Source: Gammaproteobacteria bacterium
GTDB lineage: Bacteria > Pseudomonadota > Gammaproteobacteria > Steroidobacterales > Steroidobacteraceae
Direction of reading: 5' to 3'
Assembly (NCBI GenBank): GCA_030039615.1
Contig: JASHVF010000219.1
Coordinates: 1-7,758, forward strand
DNA length: 7,758 nt
The position numbers were made by a program, and so were the translations under genes. The notes below the pieces were generated by a model that was given only the letters and a program-made list of their open reading frames with translations, did no database searches and was not told the origin of the DNA. This document shows positions 6,206 through 7,758 of this stretch, piece by piece; position 1 is the first letter of the stretch, and the number at the start of each line of letters is the position of its first letter.

Positions 6206-6801
6206 TTCGTCACCCGGCGCTTGCGGCGCGAGTGCGCGGGGCGCGCGCGGCCGTCGAGGAACTGCTCGAGGTCGCGCCGCGCGCCCGCCTCGTCGAAGCG
6301 GCCCATGTCGAGCGCCCAGCCGGTAGCCGGTAAAGGTGGCAGGCCGCGGCGCGCGAGCTCGGCCTCCAGCTCCTCGATCCAGATGCCCCGGCGCGGCACG
6401 ATATCCCAGTCGTCCTGCGGCCGGTTCGGCCGCCCGCCCCAGTCGGGCTTGCTGGAGGTGAAGCGCACCCCGGTCGAGGGGCTGCCGTCGAGTCCGATGA
6501 GGATCACCTCGGCGCCGCGGCGCAGGTGGTGCTCGATGAGCGGCGCGATGGCCTGCGCGAGGCGCTGGCAGTGCGCGCGATAGGCGGGAGTGTCGTACTG
6601 CTCGTAGACCGCCCACCAGCGCCGCACGCCGGCGAACGCCAGCTCCGGGCAGGGGAGCTGCAGCAGCTCGTAGCCGCGGCTGCGCAGCGACTCGACGACC
6701 GGACTCACCACGCCGCGATAGTTCGCGCCCTCGCAGACCTTGGCATTCTGGTTGAGCAGGCAGTGGGCGATCAGCGCCACCTTGGGTGTCTTCGCGTCCA
6801 T
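6202..6801 (-). CDS. TudS/DUF523-related putative desulfidase
   Basis: A 199-residue cytosolic protein. The N-terminus VALIAHCLLNQNAKVCEGA, then YELLQLPCPELAF (44-56), RRWWAVYEQYDTPAYRAHC (60-78) and ILIGLDGSPSTGV (100-112) match, from memory, proteins annotated as TudS-related putative desulfidases (CD3072-like, near DUF523). TudS removes sulfur from 2-thiouracil using a [4Fe-4S] cluster held by three cysteines with one open iron site. Here Cys14 (CLLN) and Cys51 (CPE) are in place, but the expected third cysteine (SPSCG in DUF523) is Thr110. Cys23 and Cys78 are extra candidates. The C-terminal part has WGGRPNRPQ and GIWIEELEAEL, also typical of the group. It starts nine bases after the puuE stop and overlaps the next gene by 4 bp (ATGA). 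The basic tail HSRRKRR is unexplained. Substrate unknown; activity not assured given the substitution. Confidence 0.72.
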   Translation of the reverse strand: MDAKTPKVALIAHCLLNQNAKVCEGANYRGVVSPVVESLRSRGYELLQLPCPELAFAGVRRWWAVYEQYDTPAYRAHCQRLAQAIAPLIEHHLRRGAEVILIGLDGSPSTGVRFTSSKPDWGGRPNRPQDDWDIVPRRGIWIEELEAELARRGLPPLPATGWALDMGRFDEAGARRDLEQFLDGRARPAHSRRKRRVTK

Positions 6802-6810
6802 CGCGGCGCA

Positions 6811-7722
6811 TCAGGCGTGCTGTGCTCGCCAGTGCTCGGCGACGGCGGCGCGCGTGCACAGCCACACGCCTTCGTGACGCTGCATGTGCTCGATGAGGCG
6901 CGCCAGCGCGCCGATGCGCCCCGGCCGCCCGATGATGCGACCGTGCAGACCGACGCTCATCATCCGCGGCCGACCCTGAGAGCCGGCGCGGTACAGCCAG
7001 TCAAAAGCATCGCGGCAATAGCTGAAGAACTCCTCGCCGGTCCCGAAGTCGCCGCCGCGCTGCAGGCGGCTGTCGTTGTTGTCGAAGCTGTAGGGTATGA
7101 CGAGGTGGCGCCGACCTGCGACCAAAGTCCAGTAGGGCAGATCGTCGTTGTAGGCGTCGCTGTCATAGAGGAAGCCGCCGGTCTCGACGACCAGGCGGCG
7201 GGTGTTGGGACCCGGACGGCCGGTGTACCAGCCGACGGGTCGCTTACCCGTGAGGCGGGTGATGGTCTCGACGTTGAGGCGCATGTGCTCGCGCTCCACC
7301 TGCTCGGGCACGAACTGGTAGTCCATCCAACGGTGTCCGTGACAGGCGACCTCGAGGCCGCTCGTGGCAATCTCGGCGGCCGCCTCGGGGTTGCGCTCGA
7401 GCGCGAGCCCGACGGCGTACACGGTGGCGGGCGCGCCTGCGTCCTTGAGGACCCGCAGGATCTCCCGGAAGCCGACCCGGCTGCCGTACTCGAACAGCGA
7501 CTCGACGTTGAGATTCCGCGCCCCGGGCAGGGGCTCGACGGCACCCAGGTCGGTGAGCACGCACTCCGACTGCGCATCGCCCTCGAGCACGCAGGCTTCG
7601 CCGCCCTCCTCGTAGTTCAGCACCAGCGAGACGGCGATGCGCGCCTCACCCGGCCAGTGCGGATGGGGCGGGCGGGACCCATAGCCGATCAGGTCGCGCG
7701 GGCAGGGCTCGCGCGCGCTCAC
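6811..7722 (-). CDS. puuE: Allantoinase, PuuE type (polysaccharide deacetylase superfamily)
   Basis: A 303-residue cytosolic protein that closely follows the PuuE family. It opens with PRDLIGYGSRPPHPHWPG (8-25), then VSLVLNYEEGGE (31-42), CHGHRWMDYQ (127-136), GWYTGRPGPNTRRLV (164-178), GGFLYDSDAYNDDLPYW (182-198) and GLHGRIIGRPGR near the C-terminus. PuuE opens the allantoin ring to give allantoate, the step after urate oxidation in purine breakdown. The fold is that of NodB deacetylases, but the first metal-ligand Asp of that family is Asn36 here, as is usual for PuuE, which is described as not needing metal. The start is GTG at 7722; the PRDLIGYG N-terminus supports it, though only a weak GGTGA precedes it. 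The GTG probably overlaps the stop of a gene upstream. It appears to be the first complete gene of a minus-strand operon with the two TudS-like genes. Confidence 0.95.
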   Translation of the reverse strand: MSAREPCPRDLIGYGSRPPHPHWPGEARIAVSLVLNYEEGGEACVLEGDAQSECVLTDLGAVEPLPGARNLNVESLFEYGSRVGFREILRVLKDAGAPATVYAVGLALERNPEAAAEIATSGLEVACHGHRWMDYQFVPEQVEREHMRLNVETITRLTGKRPVGWYTGRPGPNTRRLVVETGGFLYDSDAYNDDLPYWTLVAGRRHLVIPYSFDNNDSRLQRGGDFGTGEEFFSYCRDAFDWLYRAGSQGRPRMMSVGLHGRIIGRPGRIGALARLIEHMQRHEGVWLCTRAAVAEHWRAQHA

Positions 7723-7758
7723 GGGGCTTCACCGCGCGCGCCTGCGGCGCGCTCGGCC
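7719..7758 (-). CDS. Possible C-terminal end of an upstream gene, cut by the window edge
   Basis: One minus-strand frame is open from the right edge to a TGA at 7721-7719 and would end in AERAAGARGEAP. Its stop overlaps the puuE start as GTGA, the same kind of 4-bp overlap seen further along this operon. Only 12 codons are visible, so product and even coding status are uncertain. In other bacteria puuE often sits next to uraD or other ureide genes, which is a guess for this one. Confidence 0.4.
   Translation of the reverse strand, partial: AERAAGARGEAP

Noticed and set aside
6206..6865. The long frame from 6865 that continues into the short TudS-like gene
   Set aside because: Its first 220 codons are an out-of-frame reading of the puuE end and the whole TudS-like gene. 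Only the part from the ATG at 6205 shows conserved-looking blocks, and it begins at a typical ATGA overlap.
6811..7722. Chitin or peptidoglycan deacetylase instead of allantoinase
   Set aside because: The PRDLIGYG N-terminus, LNYEEGGE, the Asn at the first metal-ligand position and the GWYTGRPGPNTRRLV block are PuuE features, and there is no signal peptide for an envelope enzyme.

Overview
This 7.8 kb window is GC-rich chromosomal DNA from a proteobacterium. A cbb3-type oxidase, a TonB-dependent outer-membrane receptor and a PuuE-type allantoinase all point to a Gram-negative, aerobic or microaerobic host. My best guess is a high-GC gammaproteobacterium (Xanthomonadales/Nevskiales/Steroidobacter-like) or a betaproteobacterium, but nothing here fixes the genus. 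No mobile element, CRISPR array, tRNA or rRNA was seen.

Layout, left to right. (1) Positions 1-334, minus strand: the 5' end of ccoN (cbb3 oxidase subunit I), running off the left edge. (2) 519-3466, minus strand: a two-gene unit with btuB (TonB-dependent cobalamin receptor) first and bmt (betaine/homocysteine S-methyltransferase family) second, the stop and start codons overlapping as TGATG. (3) 3467-3830: a 364-bp divergent intergenic region. It holds a complete cobalamin riboswitch on the minus strand (3614-3772), a hairpin that would mask the btuB Shine-Dalgarno sequence (3474-3509), a plausible promoter (3780-3808) and the cobQ ribosome binding site. (4) 3831-5279, plus strand: cobQ (cobyric acid synthase). 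(5) 5273-7722, minus strand: in transcription order, puuE (allantoinase), a TudS/DUF523-like putative desulfidase, a short protein that looks like a cysteine-stripped relative of it, and an exported thioredoxin-like protein. A 40-bp remnant of one more upstream gene may overlap the puuE start.

How the parts fit. The centre is a vitamin B12 locus: a B12 sensor controls a B12 importer and, through translational coupling, probably a methionine synthase that does not itself need B12. A B12 biosynthesis or salvage gene is read the other way. The logic resembles metE behind a cobalamin riboswitch: when B12 is scarce, import more of it and make methionine by a B12-free route. The right-hand unit looks like nucleobase catabolism (allantoin hydrolysis) tied to an uncharacterised pair of TudS-like proteins. 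In the first of the pair the usual third cluster cysteine is replaced by threonine, and the second lacks the cluster cysteines altogether. That pair is the least explained part of the window.
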